64,000 bases of DNA from Pseudomonadota bacterium (lineage in GTDB: Bacteria > Pseudomonadota > Alphaproteobacteria > Rhizobiales > Xanthobacteraceae), in NCBI GenBank assembly GCA_023451825.1, contig JAEXYA010000023.1, forward strand, positions 1 through 64,000, written 5' to 3'. The notes beneath the pieces are model-generated. The model saw only the letters and a program-made list of their open reading frames with translations. It searched no databases and was not told the DNA's origin. The number at the start of each line of letters is the position of its first letter. The first letter of the stretch is position 1. Position numbers and translations under genes: made by a program. Shown piece by piece: positions 53,657 through 62,549 of this stretch.

Positions 53657-54388
53657 TCAGCGGCGCGTCTCGCGACAACCGGCAGCTTCAGCCTCTTCTT
53701 TAGAGCAAAACCAGCGCGTGCCCTTGCTAACCCGCATCTTGATCTTGGCATACCAGCGGCTCTCCGGCGTGTGGTAGATGCAGACGCCGGCGCGATTGAC
53801 ATTTCCCTTGATCCGGCAGGCAGCGGAGGGGGCCTTGGCGCCCGAAGCGGATGCGAACAGGATAGGGAGCGTTTCATGCGTCGGCTTGATGGCGCCGAGC
53901 GAACCGGCCTTCTTGTTGCGGACGCGCCATTCCCAGGGCGCGACGAAGGCGCCGGTCCAAAGCCCGACCTGAGCCTCACGAGCGGCTTTTTCGTCCGCAT
54001 CATAGGCGCGTGAGAAGCGGACATAGGACAGTGCCCAGCCACTCTTCACGAGCCATTGTGCAACATCTTCGCCGTCTGCCTCGCATTTGGCGACGGTGCG
54101 GCCGAACCGGTCGGTGCGCTGTGTACGGCAAGTCCAGGTCTTGTCGCTGGTCCGCGCCACGAGTGCATCATGCGCGGCAACGCCGCAATTCCAGCGTTCG
54201 CCATTGGCGTTGAGACAGAGTTGATCGAGGCCGGGTGCATCCGAGCCTGCGAGGCGGATGCGCGTACTGCCGATCATGACCTGGTTGGCATCGCGGATCT
54301 TTGGAACGCCAGTGACATCGGCAGCCTCTGCCATTGTCGGCAGGCTGAAAATGAGAAGAGCGAGGCAAAGCAGGCGGGACATGCGCAT
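53657..54388 (-). CDS. Exported staphylococcal nuclease-like protein, catalytic Glu missing
   Basis: A 243-residue protein with a signal peptide (cleavage near AEAAD, residue 23). The SNase OB fold is recognised by STRIRLAGSDAP (Arg45 as Arg35 of S. aureus nuclease) and DRFGRTVAKC (Arg97 as Arg87). The position of general base Glu43 is Gly53 (SDAPG instead of DAPE). Extra Cys residues may form disulfides. The C-terminal ~60 residues are a separate module (KGNVNRAGVCIYHTPESRWY and four Cys in total). ATG 54388 precedes the signal peptide; an ATG two codons later is also possible. Confidence 0.82.
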   Translation of the reverse strand: MRMSRLLCLALLIFSLPTMAEAADVTGVPKIRDANQVMIGSTRIRLAGSDAPGLDQLCLNANGERWNCGVAAHDALVARTSDKTWTCRTQRTDRFGRTVAKCEADGEDVAQWLVKSGWALSYVRFSRAYDADEKAAREAQVGLWTGAFVAPWEWRVRNKKAGSLGAIKPTHETLPILFASASGAKAPSAACRIKGNVNRAGVCIYHTPESRWYAKIKMRVSKGTRWFCSKEEAEAAGCRETRR

Positions 54389-54499
54389 AGAGCCTTGAAT
54401 TACAGGATCGTGACGATAATCGGAGGAGAGTGCCGTCATTTCGTCGCAGATGCCAGTGCGCGATGGATAGATTGTCTCAACTCCGCGCGAGTGACGCGA

Positions 54500-56227
54500 T
54501 CAACGTCCCTGTATCGCATGCCGCGCCAATGCGAGGCCCATCAGTACAAAGGCCGATGTGACCTCTGGACCGCCGACCAGAATACGGGTCGGTGTTTTCA
54601 TTTTATTCCATTCATAGGCTTTGAACGGTCTCTTGCGGCCGCCTTCGCCATGGCTGCGCACGATGCATTGCAGCGCGGGAGTGAACAGCGCGATATCGCC
54701 GCCAAGATGACCTAGCGCGATCAGTGCGAGCGCTGCGTCAAAGGCATTCATCTCGCGCGCGATCAGTTCATCAGCGACATAAGCGAGGATATGCGGCCTG
54801 ATGAATGCGAATGTGTCTTCGGGATCAAGCTTCCGCCTGATGTCGTCCGGCAAAGCACGGAATGCTGCGTAGCAGCGGCCGAAATAGGCGCAGTATAGTT
54901 CGGGCAGATAATAAATATGGGACTTGGGATCCGCGAAGGCGCCGGATTGGACGAGACGGCGTTGAAAGCCGATGATCCGATGAACTGTCTCGAGTCGCTT
55001 CGGCGTTTCCAGCACCTGCCAGCGCGTGCAATTACGGAACGAGACCTCCAGCACATCGAGATTCAACGTCGGATCGAGGTCGTTTCCGTAGGGGCGCTGG
55101 CCGGCAAGGTTGTCGATCCAGGTGGCGATCGCGCCGTCGTAACTGATGTTGTCGTTGATCGGCACAGTGACCAAAGGCTCGTTGGCGCCTTCATTGACCT
55201 GATAGCCGGCATAAAAGTCGAGCAGTGGCTGATTGAGGATGGGATCGCGCGAGCCGGCCTGCGTGGCGGCGGAGAAGGAGCATGCCGTCGTGTCGCAATC
55301 CGGCACATAGATGCCGAAGCCGAGTTCCTGCTTGATTTGCGCAAAGAAGCGGCTGAAGCGCGGATGCGGTGGCGGCGCCAGCGCGGTGATGACATGGGTG
55401 CTGCTGCCATCATGGGACTTCACCTCCTCGCGTGAGGTGACGAGGCAGAATTCGATCATCGCATCGATCGCGCGGCGCGATTTCGCGGTCTGCGCGTTTG
55501 TCGGCAAGCCCGTTTCGCCGAAAGCCAGCAGGGCTTCGATGAAAAAGGCGTCGTAATACGCCGAGCGATGCCGGATCTGCACCGGCTCCCACATCGGCTC
55601 GGCGATACCGGTCCAGGGCGGATTGATCAGCCGCCCGGCAGGTGAGCGTGCGATGAAGATGCGCGCCAGGGTGAACAGCAGGGTCGAATTCTTGTAGCCA
55701 CGGGCGTTCAATCCCGTCAGGGCCAGCAGGAATTCGCGACCATGCATGTCGGGGTCGCCGATCAAATTGAAGGCCGCATAGGTCGGAATGAAGCCGTTTT
55801 TCGTGAACGACCCCAGCAGATGTTTGCCGCAGCTGCGGATCACTTCGTCGATTTCGGCGACCGACGGCGGAGAGGTGGGCGCCTGGGCCTGTGGCGGGGT
55901 TGGGTGCTTCAGGCTTACGGTATCGAGCAGTTCGGCCACAGGCCGACCGATGGCCTCCCAATCCGGCTCTACATCGTCCCGGGCGGCGATCAGCGCGTCT
56001 TGTAGGGCTTTGAACCGGATGGGATCGCGTAATTCGGGAAGGCCGGCCCGTCGCAAAAGGGGACGGAGGGCCAAATTGCCGAGCGCAGTGTTGTAGAATT
56101 GGACGATATGGGGCTTTCCGGTGTTATGGCACCGGAATATGGGATCGCAGAGGTCGTAGAGAGTCGGTCCGTTTTTCCGAGCGGTGAGCGCATCGAGGGC
56201 GGCGCGAGCCTGATAAGTCACAGTCAT
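54500..56227 (-). CDS. Conserved unknown protein, 575 residues, possible alpha/alpha-toroid
   Basis: Mostly helical by composition; no signal peptide or membrane helix. A Pro-rich break (LKHPTPPQAQAPTSPP, ~107-121) divides a small N-domain from a large C-domain. Residues 310-315 read Asp-Cys-Asp-Thr-Thr-Ala inside YVPDCDTTACSF, reminiscent of the D-x-D-D-T-A motif of class II terpene cyclases; recurring Trp/Tyr-rich segments (NPPWTGIAEPMWEP, LPELYCAYFGRCYAAF) fit a toroid. No neighbouring prenyl-synthesis gene is present. ATG 56227 is preferred by codon use; SD is weak. I do not recognise the family, and the terpene-cyclase link is only an inference. Confidence 0.6.
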   Translation of the reverse strand: MTVTYQARAALDALTARKNGPTLYDLCDPIFRCHNTGKPHIVQFYNTALGNLALRPLLRRAGLPELRDPIRFKALQDALIAARDDVEPDWEAIGRPVAELLDTVSLKHPTPPQAQAPTSPPSVAEIDEVIRSCGKHLLGSFTKNGFIPTYAAFNLIGDPDMHGREFLLALTGLNARGYKNSTLLFTLARIFIARSPAGRLINPPWTGIAEPMWEPVQIRHRSAYYDAFFIEALLAFGETGLPTNAQTAKSRRAIDAMIEFCLVTSREEVKSHDGSSTHVITALAPPPHPRFSRFFAQIKQELGFGIYVPDCDTTACSFSAATQAGSRDPILNQPLLDFYAGYQVNEGANEPLVTVPINDNISYDGAIATWIDNLAGQRPYGNDLDPTLNLDVLEVSFRNCTRWQVLETPKRLETVHRIIGFQRRLVQSGAFADPKSHIYYLPELYCAYFGRCYAAFRALPDDIRRKLDPEDTFAFIRPHILAYVADELIAREMNAFDAALALIALGHLGGDIALFTPALQCIVRSHGEGGRKRPFKAYEWNKMKTPTRILVGGPEVTSAFVLMGLALARHAIQGR

Positions 56228-56567
56228 GGGGCATCTTTCGGAGTAACGTCCGCGCACGTTCTGAGAATCGACCGCCGCCAGATGCGCCGAAACACTCCCG
56301 ACACCTGCAAGCCTTTGAAATCGAGCATGAATCGATGAGAACTGCAATTGTCGGAGGCGCATAACCGGTTCCGTTGCGTCAGTAACCCTGTCTTAAACGG
56401 AGCCCTTTACCCGTTGCCCGGTTGATCCCGACGGGTTAACAGCGGGTTCGCTGCAATGCCGCAAATTGAGCGCATTTGATGCTCATTGGTTCGGCATTCC
56501 ATCAAACCTAGTCGGACGTCCGCGCGACCATATGGTTGCGCGTGAATGATGAGCAGGAAACCACGTT
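56228..56567. other. Gene-free 340-bp region between divergent unknown gene and pseudo-caspase
   Basis: No coding region, repeat or strong promoter is seen. CGGGTTAACAGCGGGTT near 56430-56450 is a short direct repeat. The region must hold the promoters of both neighbouring genes, but no EcfG box is present. Confidence 0.4.
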
Positions 56568-57434
56568 ATGAACGTAGGGCAGTTTCGCGTATCCCGACGC
56601 TCGATCACCATGACCGTTGCTTTCGCTGGTCTGGTCTCGCTGGCGCTTGGCGCTCACGCCGCGCTGAATAAGCACGTGATGGATTCCGCACGCGCCGCCG
56701 TCGGTCTCGAAACGACGCAGGGCATTCCAAACAGTTCGCGTCTCGCGCTCGTGATCGGCAATGGTCATTATCCCGATGCAGGTTCGCCGTTGCTGCAGCC
56801 AATCAATGATGCACGCGCCGTCACGCATGCGCTGCGTCAGGACGGTTTTGATGTCGATGTGATCGAAGATGCAACCCGCGATGACATGACTCGTGCGGTG
56901 GAGCGGCTGAAGAACAAGATCAAGCCCGACAGCACGGTGATGCTGTATTTCGGCGGCTACGGTGTTCAGGTCGGCCGTCAAAGCTACATGATCCCCGTCG
57001 ATGCTGCGATCTGGCGCGAGCGTGATGTGCGCGGCCAAGGCATGAGCGTCGAGACCGTGCTTGATGTGATGAAGGAGCGCGGTGCGCAGGCGAAGCTGGT
57101 GGTGCTCGATGCATCCCGCCGCAATCCGTATGAGCGCCGCTTCCGCGCTTACTCGCGCGGCTTGGCACCGATCGATGTGCCGGAGAAGGCCCTGATTTTG
57201 ACGTCGGCTACGCCGGGCAAGGTTGCCGATGATGCAGCAGGTCAGAACAGCCTGCTTGCCGCGGAATTTTTGAAAAGCCTGAAGACCAAGCCAGCGAGTG
57301 CCGAGGCGGTGTTTGCCAACACCCGCGCAGCTGTCACCCGCGCCTCGGATGGCGAGCAAGTGCCCGCGGTGTCGTCATCGCTTGTTGACGAAGTCAAGTT
57401 CGGCGTCGCCACGACTGCTCGCGCCGGCAGCTGA
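56568..57434 (+). CDS. Caspase-family (peptidase C14) homologue lacking the catalytic dyad
   Basis: A 288-residue protein with an N-terminal hydrophobic segment (~12-31), so probably exported or anchored. The p20-like fold is clear: RLALVIGNGHY (59-69), QPINDARAVTHALRQDGFDV, MLYFGGYGVQ (125-134), YMIPVDAAIW and LVVLDASRRNPY (177-188). The usual catalytic His of the Ser-Gly-His-Gly motif is Tyr131 and the Cys of Asp-Ala-Cys-Arg is Ser183, so protease activity is not expected. To my knowledge Tyr/Ser variants are known in alphaproteobacterial caspase homologues. It is convergent with the adaptor gene of the RND operon. No p10-like domain is recognisable. Confidence 0.88.
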   Translation: MNVGQFRVSRRSITMTVAFAGLVSLALGAHAALNKHVMDSARAAVGLETTQGIPNSSRLALVIGNGHYPDAGSPLLQPINDARAVTHALRQDGFDVDVIEDATRDDMTRAVERLKNKIKPDSTVMLYFGGYGVQVGRQSYMIPVDAAIWRERDVRGQGMSVETVLDVMKERGAQAKLVVLDASRRNPYERRFRAYSRGLAPIDVPEKALILTSATPGKVADDAAGQNSLLAAEFLKSLKTKPASAEAVFANTRAAVTRASDGEQVPAVSSSLVDEVKFGVATTARAGS

Positions 57435-57472
57435 GTCTGCGACAAGCTGCACTCGGCTTAGATAGCTTGCAG

Positions 57473-58378
57473 TCATTTCTTTCCGGCGCTAGCCGTGACC
57501 GGTCGCACCGGATCGCCTTCGCGCAACAGCGCGCCAGCGCGCGCGACGACAATATCGCCTTCATTGAGGCCTTCGCGGACTTCCACCTGGCCTCCCGATA
57601 GCAGCCCGACTTCCACGCGGCGTGTTTCAATCCGGTGTCGGCGTACGACCTGCACAACCGTGCCACCGGAACTGTACAAGATCGCGGTGAGCGGCAATGC
57701 GATGCCGCAACTTTCCCCGGTTTTGATACCGGCGCGCGCGTAGGAGTTGGTCATCAGCCGGCGTGGCGAATTGAGCGCGACCACGACCTGGCCAAGCTGG
57801 CTGTTCGGCTCGACCGACGACGCGACACGGCGCACTTTGGCGTCGAGTTCACGGATGCCGATGACCTTGATCTTCGCGGGCTGATCGACTTTGAGCTTGG
57901 GCAGGTCGCGGGTCGGCACTTGGCCGATGAAGTCGAACTCGCTGCGCGAGATGATGCTGAAAAGCGCCTCGCCACGGGGAGAGGCGAGAGCACCTACCAC
58001 TGCGGTGGACGCACTGACGAGGCCGGCAACGGTCGCCTGCAGTTGGACCGAGCTGCCATCCGGTGATGTCAGTCTTGCAAGGATCTGGCCGGCCGTGACG
58101 TTCTCGCCGGCATCGACCATGATCTCAGCCACTTTCATGCCGGGACGATCCGGACGGATCGAGACTTCCTCGCGCGGAAGCAGCAGGCCTGCGACATCGA
58201 CCGTGTCGGCGAAGCACTGCTTTGATGCAGCCAGCACAGTGACGGCCGCGCCTTTGACGAGATCGGTGTCATCCGCAGCTTGGCTCGGAGCCGCGAAAGA
58301 ACAGAGCGCGGTCGCGAGCAGAAGACGCTTCAACATGTCGGACGTCCGTTGCGAGAAGAGAGGATGCGACGTGATCAT
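57473..58378 (-). CDS. RND periplasmic adaptor (membrane fusion) protein, second adaptor
   Basis: A ~301-residue exported protein. Lipoyl halves GMKVAEIMVDAGENVTAGQI and LQATVAGLVSASTAVVGAL are separated by only ~10 residues (ARLTSPDGSSVQ), so the usual alpha-helical hairpin is absent. Beta-barrel and membrane-proximal domains follow (RRVEVGL, NEGDIVVARAG). A lone Cys near the N-terminus (KQCF) is shared with the paralogue at 61483. ATG 58378 overlaps the RND stop by four bases with AGGCGG upstream; ATG 58336 would give a tidier signal peptide (MLKRLLLATAL). Confidence 0.85.
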   Translation of the reverse strand: MITSHPLFSQRTSDMLKRLLLATALCSFAAPSQAADDTDLVKGAAVTVLAASKQCFADTVDVAGLLLPREEVSIRPDRPGMKVAEIMVDAGENVTAGQILARLTSPDGSSVQLQATVAGLVSASTAVVGALASPRGEALFSIISRSEFDFIGQVPTRDLPKLKVDQPAKIKVIGIRELDAKVRRVASSVEPNSQLGQVVVALNSPRRLMTNSYARAGIKTGESCGIALPLTAILYSSGGTVVQVVRRHRIETRRVEVGLLSGGQVEVREGLNEGDIVVARAGALLREGDPVRPVTASAGKK

Positions 58379-61300
58379 CGGTCCGCCTGTCCATGTCCGG
58401 TCGGTGGATGGCCGCGGTCTTCTTCGCCGCTCGACACCAGTAACTTGCGACCCAAGCGCCACGATAGATTTCCGACGTCGTCCATCATCATGAACATCGC
58501 CGGGACAAAGACGAGCGATAAGCCTGTCGAGAAGATCAGGCCGCCGATGATGGCCAGCGCCATCGGCGATCGGAATTCGCCGCCGGCCCCCCAGGCGAGC
58601 GCGGACGGCATCATGCCTGCGGCCATGGCGATGGTGGTCATGATGATCGGCCGAGCACGCTTCATGCCGGCATCGATGATGGCGACATCGCGTGGCTTGC
58701 CTTCGCGGATCGCTTCCACCGCAAATTCCACCAGCATGATAGCGTTCTTGGTGACGATGCCCATCAGCATCAGGATGCCGATCCACACCGGCGTCGTCAG
58801 CTGCTTGCCTGTGATCAAAAGCGCCAGGATCGCGCCGCCGATGGAGAGCGGCAGCGAGAACAGGATGGTGATCGGTTGCAGGAAGGTGCCGAACAGCAGC
58901 ACAAGTACAGCATAGACCATCATCAGGCCGGCAGAAATCGCGGTGGCAAAGCCGTCCGCAAGTTCATTCAGGCTTTCAGCGTCGCCGGACTGTTTGACGC
59001 TCACATTCTTCGGCAGCGTCTTCATCACCGGCAGGTCGTAAATCTTCTTCAGCGCATCTCCGAGCGCTGCAGTGCCGACAAGATCCGCGGCGACCGTTGC
59101 CTGTCGTTCGCGGTCATACCGATTGATGCTGGTGGGGCCCTGGTCAAGCTTGATGTCGGCGACGACGGACAGCGGGACGCCACCGCGTCCGCCGCCAATC
59201 GGCACGCGAAGTTGCTCGAGCACCTGGATGTCAGACCGTGCGCTGTCTTCGAGCTGAACGCGGATCGGCACCAGCCGGTCGCCGGCATCGAATTTCGCAA
59301 GCGCCGGTCCGACATCGCCGATGGTGGCAACGCGAATGGTCTCCGACAAGCCTTCGGTGGAGACTCCCAAACGCGCAGCGAGATCAGCGCGTGGCTGCAC
59401 GCGGAGTTCAGGGCGATCGAGCGATGTTTCCGAGATCACATTGGCGATCTGTGGAATACGTCGCATCTGCGTCGCCAGTTCATTTGCGACATTGCTGACG
59501 ATGTTGATGTCGGGCCCGGTCACCACCAGCGAGATGGCGCGAAGGCCGTTTTCATCGAGGAACCAGTATCGGATGTCGGGAACGCTTTGCAATTCCTCAC
59601 CGATCGCGAGCTCAAGCTCGCGCTGTGAGATTTCTCGATCTCCCTTCGGCGTGTAGTTGATGATCAGCGAGGCCCGGCGGACTTCGGATATGCCGGGCGG
59701 AACGCGGCCGCCATCGACGAAGACGCTCTTGATCTCAGGGCGTTTGCGCAGCCGCTGTACGATCTCCTCGGTGGTCTTTTCGGTGAACGAGAGTTGCGAT
59801 CCCGGTGGCAATTCCATTGCCATGAGAGAGCGGGCGGTATCCTGCGCGGGCAGAAAACCTTGCGGGAGCAGCTTGATGCTGAGGATCGACAGAGCAAACA
59901 CGGCAATGCCGAACAGAACCGTCAGGTAATAGTGCTTCACCGACAGCGTCACGAGCTTGTTGTAGGAGCGCAGCACGCGGCCCGGCGGCGGATCGTCGTG
60001 CTTGTGGTCCTTCATGAAATAAGCCGCGAGCACAGGCGTGACGAAGCGCGCCGCGAGCAGCGAGAAGAACACCTGCACGGATACGGTGATGCCGAACTGT
60101 TTGAAGAACTGGCCGGCGATGCCCGACATGAAACTGGCGGGCGCAAAGATGGCGATGATGGTGAGGCTGATCGCGATCACCGCGAGGCCGATTTCGTCGG
60201 CGGCTTCCAGTGCGGCGCGATAGGGCGATTTGCCCATGCGCATGTGGCGCACGATATTCTCGATCTCGACGATGGCATCATCGACGAGGATGCCGGTCGA
60301 GAGCGTGATGGCGAGGAAGCTGACGAGATTCAGCGAGAAGCCGAGCATGTCCATGACCCAGAAAGCCGGGAAGATGGAGAGCGGTAACGAGACGGCGGCA
60401 ATCACCGTTGCGCGCAGGTCACGCAGGAACAGGAAGACGACGATGACGGCCAGTGCTGCGCCCTCGAAAAGGGTGCTCATCGCGGCGTCGTAATTGCCCT
60501 TGGTGAATTCGACCGACGTATCGATCAGCTTGAGATCGACATCCGGGTAGGATTCCTTCAGCGAGCTGATGCGTTTCTGCACGGCTTCAGCGACGACAAC
60601 GTCACTGGCGCCCTTCGAACGCTTGATGCCGAGGGCGACGACAGGCTCACCGTTGAGGCGTGCGAATGTGCGGCGGTCGGCGATGGTGTCGGTGACCGTG
60701 CCGAGATCTTCCAGCCGCACTTCGCCCCCGGACGGCAGGCTGATCATGGTGCCGGCAAGTTCATTCAGCGTTTTGGCACCAGCGAGTGTGCGGATGGCCT
60801 GATCGTTTTTGCCGATTTCGGCGCGACCGCCAGCGAGATCGACATTGGTGCCGCGCAGACGACGTGAGACGTCCACCGCCGTGAGGCCGGCGGCCTGTAG
60901 GCGGTCTGGATCGAGCGAAACCAGGATCTCCCGCTCGACGCCGCCGATGCGCTCTACCTGCGCCACGCCGCGCACGCCCTGGAGCGCGCGCTTGACGACG
61001 TCGTCGACAAACCATGAGAGTTGTTCGGGCGTCTTGCCCGGTGAGATCGCGGCATAGGTGACGATCGGCAGGCCAATCACGTCCACGCGTTGAATCAATG
61101 GTTCATTGACATTTTGCGGAAGGTTGGCACGGACGCGCGTGACGGCGTCCTTGATGTCATTCAGCGCGCGATCGGTGTTGGTTTCGAGCGCAAACTGAAC
61201 GGTGGTCACCGACAGTCCGTCGGTGATCGACGAGGAAATGTGCCGCACACCCTCGACGCCGGAGACGCCATCCTCGATGGTCTTGGTGACCTGTGCTTCC

Positions 61301-61482
61301 AACTCGGCCGGTGCGGCGCCAAATTGTGCGACGGCCACCGAGATCACGGGAATGTCTGCGCTCGGCAGCCGCGTGATCGCCAGTTTGGTGAAGCTCACCC
61401 AGCCCAGCAACAGCAGGATGATGGAGAAAACGACAGAGGGCAGCGGATTGCGGATCGACCATGCCGAGATATTCATTGCCAT
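58375..61482 (-). CDS. RND-family multidrug/solute efflux permease
   Basis: A 1035-residue inner-membrane proton-driven pump with 12 helices in two halves and two large periplasmic loops. The proton-relay Asp pair is in STGILVDDAIVEIEN (TM4). N-terminus: SIRNPLPSVVFSIILLLLGW; second half: GIVTKNAIMLVEFAVEAI. It is of the hydrophobe/amphiphile efflux type; cargo unknown. The gene is tightly packed between two adaptor genes: it starts at the base after the stop of the first and overlaps the second by four bases. The C-terminal tail (DRGHPPTGHGQADR) is charged. Confidence 0.95.
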   Translation of the reverse strand: MAMNISAWSIRNPLPSVVFSIILLLLGWVSFTKLAITRLPSADIPVISVAVAQFGAAPAELEAQVTKTIEDGVSGVEGVRHISSSITDGLSVTTVQFALETNTDRALNDIKDAVTRVRANLPQNVNEPLIQRVDVIGLPIVTYAAISPGKTPEQLSWFVDDVVKRALQGVRGVAQVERIGGVEREILVSLDPDRLQAAGLTAVDVSRRLRGTNVDLAGGRAEIGKNDQAIRTLAGAKTLNELAGTMISLPSGGEVRLEDLGTVTDTIADRRTFARLNGEPVVALGIKRSKGASDVVVAEAVQKRISSLKESYPDVDLKLIDTSVEFTKGNYDAAMSTLFEGAALAVIVVFLFLRDLRATVIAAVSLPLSIFPAFWVMDMLGFSLNLVSFLAITLSTGILVDDAIVEIENIVRHMRMGKSPYRAALEAADEIGLAVIAISLTIIAIFAPASFMSGIAGQFFKQFGITVSVQVFFSLLAARFVTPVLAAYFMKDHKHDDPPPGRVLRSYNKLVTLSVKHYYLTVLFGIAVFALSILSIKLLPQGFLPAQDTARSLMAMELPPGSQLSFTEKTTEEIVQRLRKRPEIKSVFVDGGRVPPGISEVRRASLIINYTPKGDREISQRELELAIGEELQSVPDIRYWFLDENGLRAISLVVTGPDINIVSNVANELATQMRRIPQIANVISETSLDRPELRVQPRADLAARLGVSTEGLSETIRVATIGDVGPALAKFDAGDRLVPIRVQLEDSARSDIQVLEQLRVPIGGGRGGVPLSVVADIKLDQGPTSINRYDRERQATVAADLVGTAALGDALKKIYDLPVMKTLPKNVSVKQSGDAESLNELADGFATAISAGLMMVYAVLVLLFGTFLQPITILFSLPLSIGGAILALLITGKQLTTPVWIGILMLMGIVTKNAIMLVEFAVEAIREGKPRDVAIIDAGMKRARPIIMTTIAMAAGMMPSALAWGAGGEFRSPMALAIIGGLIFSTGLSLVFVPAMFMMMDDVGNLSWRLGRKLLVSSGEEDRGHPPTGHGQADR

Positions 61483-62376
61483 TTAGCGCACCCGCGAGCG
61501 GTCGAGATCGTCGACAAAGATGGTCTGGACTTTGTCGCCATCATGCAGCGACGTGCCGGCATCGGCGACGACGATATCGCCGACTTCGACGCCTTCGAGA
61601 ATTTCAGTGGAGTTGTCGGACACGAGGCCAACCTTCACACGGCGCGTCTCGATGATATTGCCCTTCACCAGTTGCACGGTGAAGTGCTCGATCGCCGAGC
61701 GCGGGATGGCGACGCCGCAGCTGCGCCGCGCATCGATATTGGCGCGCGCGAACATGCCGACCTTGATGGATGGATTCGGCGCCAGCGACAGCCGCACGTG
61801 CCCCAGCTGCGTGGTGCGATCGATCTGCGGCGATACCACACGGACCTTACCGAAAACATCGGCATGGCCGTCGCGGCTGATGCGGGCGGTGGCGCCGGGA
61901 TTGAGTTTGAGGATGTGAATGCTCGGCACTTCGGCGTCGAGTTCGAGGTCGTTATTGATCGCGATCTTGAACATCGGCCCGGCCTGCGGCGACGCCGGTG
62001 CGCCTGCCTGGGTCATTACCGATGTCACAAGACCGGCGGCGGGCGCGCGTAGAGGCACGGGATTGGGGCGCGCATTGCTGGCGGATGGTGGCGGGATCAG
62101 CCGCGCCAGTTCCTGGTTCTCGGTGACCATGTCGCCTTCCTTGACCAGAACGTCAGAGACACGCGAACCCTCGGTATCGACGCCGACCTGCGCTTCGCGC
62201 TTTGGCACCACGAAGCCGGTGACACGCACCTGGTCGGAGAAACAGGCATTCGTCGCCTTGGCGACGGTCACGACCGCGCCATTGGGCGATCCGCTCGGGG
62301 TGGGTTCGGCGGCAAAAGCCCCTGTCGCCAGCGACAGGATGGCAAGAGCCGGAGCGAAGCAGGCGGAGGCCTTCAT
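61483..62376 (-). CDS. RND periplasmic adaptor (membrane fusion) protein, first adaptor
   Basis: A 297-residue exported protein (signal peptide ending GAFAAEP). Lipoyl halves GSRVSDVLVKEGDMVTENQE and LRAPAAGLVTSVMTQAGAP are joined by a short Pro/Asn loop, so there is no alpha-helical hairpin. Beta-barrel and membrane-proximal regions have RRVKVGL, EGVEVGDIVVADAG. It is clearly paralogous to the adaptor at 57473, including a Cys in NACFSDQV. The stop immediately precedes the RND start codon, so this is the first gene of the three-gene operon. ATG 62376 gives a normal signal peptide; no good SD is visible. Confidence 0.86.
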   Translation of the reverse strand: MKASACFAPALAILSLATGAFAAEPTPSGSPNGAVVTVAKATNACFSDQVRVTGFVVPKREAQVGVDTEGSRVSDVLVKEGDMVTENQELARLIPPPSASNARPNPVPLRAPAAGLVTSVMTQAGAPASPQAGPMFKIAINNDLELDAEVPSIHILKLNPGATARISRDGHADVFGKVRVVSPQIDRTTQLGHVRLSLAPNPSIKVGMFARANIDARRSCGVAIPRSAIEHFTVQLVKGNIIETRRVKVGLVSDNSTEILEGVEVGDIVVADAGTSLHDGDKVQTIFVDDLDRSRVR

Positions 62377-62549
62377 TAGCGAATGAGTCCACTTGGCATG
62401 GCGGGGCACCAGACAATTGATTTGCGGTGCGGCGGCTGGGTCGATCGATCCTATACGGGATAAATGTGATCGCCAAAGCAAACAGCGCTCCGTGGGGTTC
62501 GGAACGCTGTCATGCGGCAATCCGCAGCGGTGATGTGAACCTCACCGCA

